Origin: Trichinella spiralis
Taxonomy: Eukaryota; Nematoda; Enoplea; Trichinellida; Trichinellidae
DNA: 42,596 nt
Direction: 5' to 3'
Assembly (NCBI GenBank): GCA_000181795.3
Contig: CM012955.1
Span: 14,741,809-14,784,404 of the forward strand
Positions 41,520 to 42,596 of the stretch are shown here, one piece after another. Position numbers and translations under genes: made by a program. Position 1 is the stretch's first letter. Every line of letters begins with the position of its first letter. The notes under the pieces are model-generated. The model ran no database searches and was not told the origin of the DNA. It saw only the letters and a program-made list of their open reading frames with translations.

Positions 41520-41880
41520 TGATCATACATCGTTGGAACTGTCGTCATTTCTGAGCAGTTTCTCTTCTTTCAAACTGCTGTGATCATCAGGCTGCGTTCT
41601 CCGTGCAGACATTCATTCATGTGATTCATCTGATGCATCACAGTTGTCACGTTCACACCTATCCATATTACGGCCTTCAATTCTTCTTTATAAAATTGCC
41701 TTCATCATACACCTTTGGAATTGTCGTCATTTCTGTTGTGCGTCTTCTCGTTACCCGATTTCTCGCTTGTATATGCTGAGCAGTTATTCTGATGATCTTT
41801 ATGACGGATGACGGTTATCACTACCAAATGTGTCCATATTACGTCATTGAAGCGTTGTTTATCATATTCCGAAACAAATT
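41520..41880. repeat. Degenerate direct duplication, about 180-bp unit
   Basis: ATCATACA...TTGGAA(C/T)TGTCGTCATTTCTG occurs at about 41522 and about 41704. A second pair, TCCATATTACG, occurs at about 41661 and about 41832, in the same order. Interval between pairs is 171-182 bp. Between them the copies have diverged. Confidence 0.45.
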
Positions 41881-42596
41881 AATTCTTCATATATAGGATA
41901 ATATGCTGTACATTAAGCATATTCTTTTTCAAGTCACCAATATTTCTTCTGTACAACGGCCAGCTCCATTCCGTAGGCTATGCTTTCATGCATTAATTAA
42001 TGCAGTCCGGGAGAACAGTGATTTGTCAGTGCTTACATTCGACCGAGTAAAAATTTCATTTACTCAGCAATAAAATGCACAAGCAACAGCGCCGACAAAA
42101 GCAAAGAATACGCCACGACAACACGACATTCCGCAATCTCGCCAGCGACCTTCTCTAAAAATATATATCCTCATACGGTAGATTATTGATACTCAGGTTG
42201 TTGAAATTGATAAGACTGTTACAATATGATTGTCCAACGACGAAGGGTCGGCTATATAGTGGTTTTCATTATTCAGATTTAAATTTAATATCTTCTCCAA
42301 AATTCACTTTTATTTTAGTGCGGACCCTTACGGTACATTGCATAAACAAGAGATGAACCATCTCCACGGTATGTTACAAGGTCCAATTCAGACACATCTG
42401 CCACAGCGAGAATACCAAATAGAACAGGGCAAAGAAAATTTTCATTTGTTAGAGACTTAAATACTGTTCAAGTAAATGCCAAGTAAACAAATTTTTCTGC
42501 TCGTCAGAACAAAGTATCTGTTTGCTGGGAATGTTTCAAGTTTTATGAATTGTGATTTGCATGTCAAAAATATCGCGTTTCCATCGCATCGCATGA
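41881..42596. other. No gene seen to the window end
   Basis: Moderately AT-rich. No open frame or RNA gene I can support. A gene extending in from beyond the right edge cannot be excluded. Confidence 0.4.

Overview
The window looks like nuclear DNA of a small-genome invertebrate, most likely a nematode and perhaps a Trichinella/Trichuris-type (clade I) worm. The evidence is strong AT bias, many short introns (about 50-320 bp) with TTTCAG/TTTTAG-like acceptors, abundant microsatellites, and animal genes of ordinary eukaryotic type. The taxon is an inference. I rebuilt gene models by hand from homology, splice sites and reading-frame bookkeeping; in the seven confident genes every intron phase closes.

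Layout: all seven recognised genes lie on the minus strand, so transcription runs right to left. From high to low coordinates they are a PEAK/PRAG1-type pseudokinase (34619-37197), NECAP (31979-33907), UBE2J2 (30066-31161), PIGW (25878-27826), an RSK-family S6 kinase (12186-16237), XPA (10015-11284) and KRTCAP2 (8237-9172). A small unrecognised two-exon gene (27920-28302) sits 94 bp upstream of PIGW. KRTCAP2 (oligosaccharyltransferase), UBE2J2 (ER-associated degradation) and PIGW (GPI-anchor synthesis) are ER-membrane functions. XPA is nucleotide-excision repair, NECAP is clathrin endocytosis, and RSK and PEAK are signalling. I see no single pathway joining them.

The left 8 kb holds no conserved gene. 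It has one plausible unrecognised gene end (1455-1991), a hAT transposase remnant (2529-2711), degenerate repeats of about 345 bp (about 2830-4690) and two diverged copies of a segment at 57-290 and about 6780-6960. The 9.6 kb between RSK and PIGW is microsatellite-rich with no recognisable gene. Between PIGW and UBE2J2 lies a tandem array of about 326-bp units (28723-about 30010). The right 5.4 kb has a possible decayed hAT-like end, a short degenerate duplication and one weak exon candidate.

I did not find a clearly new biological system. The best leads are the 326-bp array, the small gene in front of PIGW, the unusual gatekeeper of the RSK C-terminal kinase, and several splice-level oddities (a five-nucleotide start exon, a stop-free 69-bp intron, a possible poison exon). 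No rRNA, tRNA, CRISPR array, retrovirus-like or Polinton-like element was recognised.
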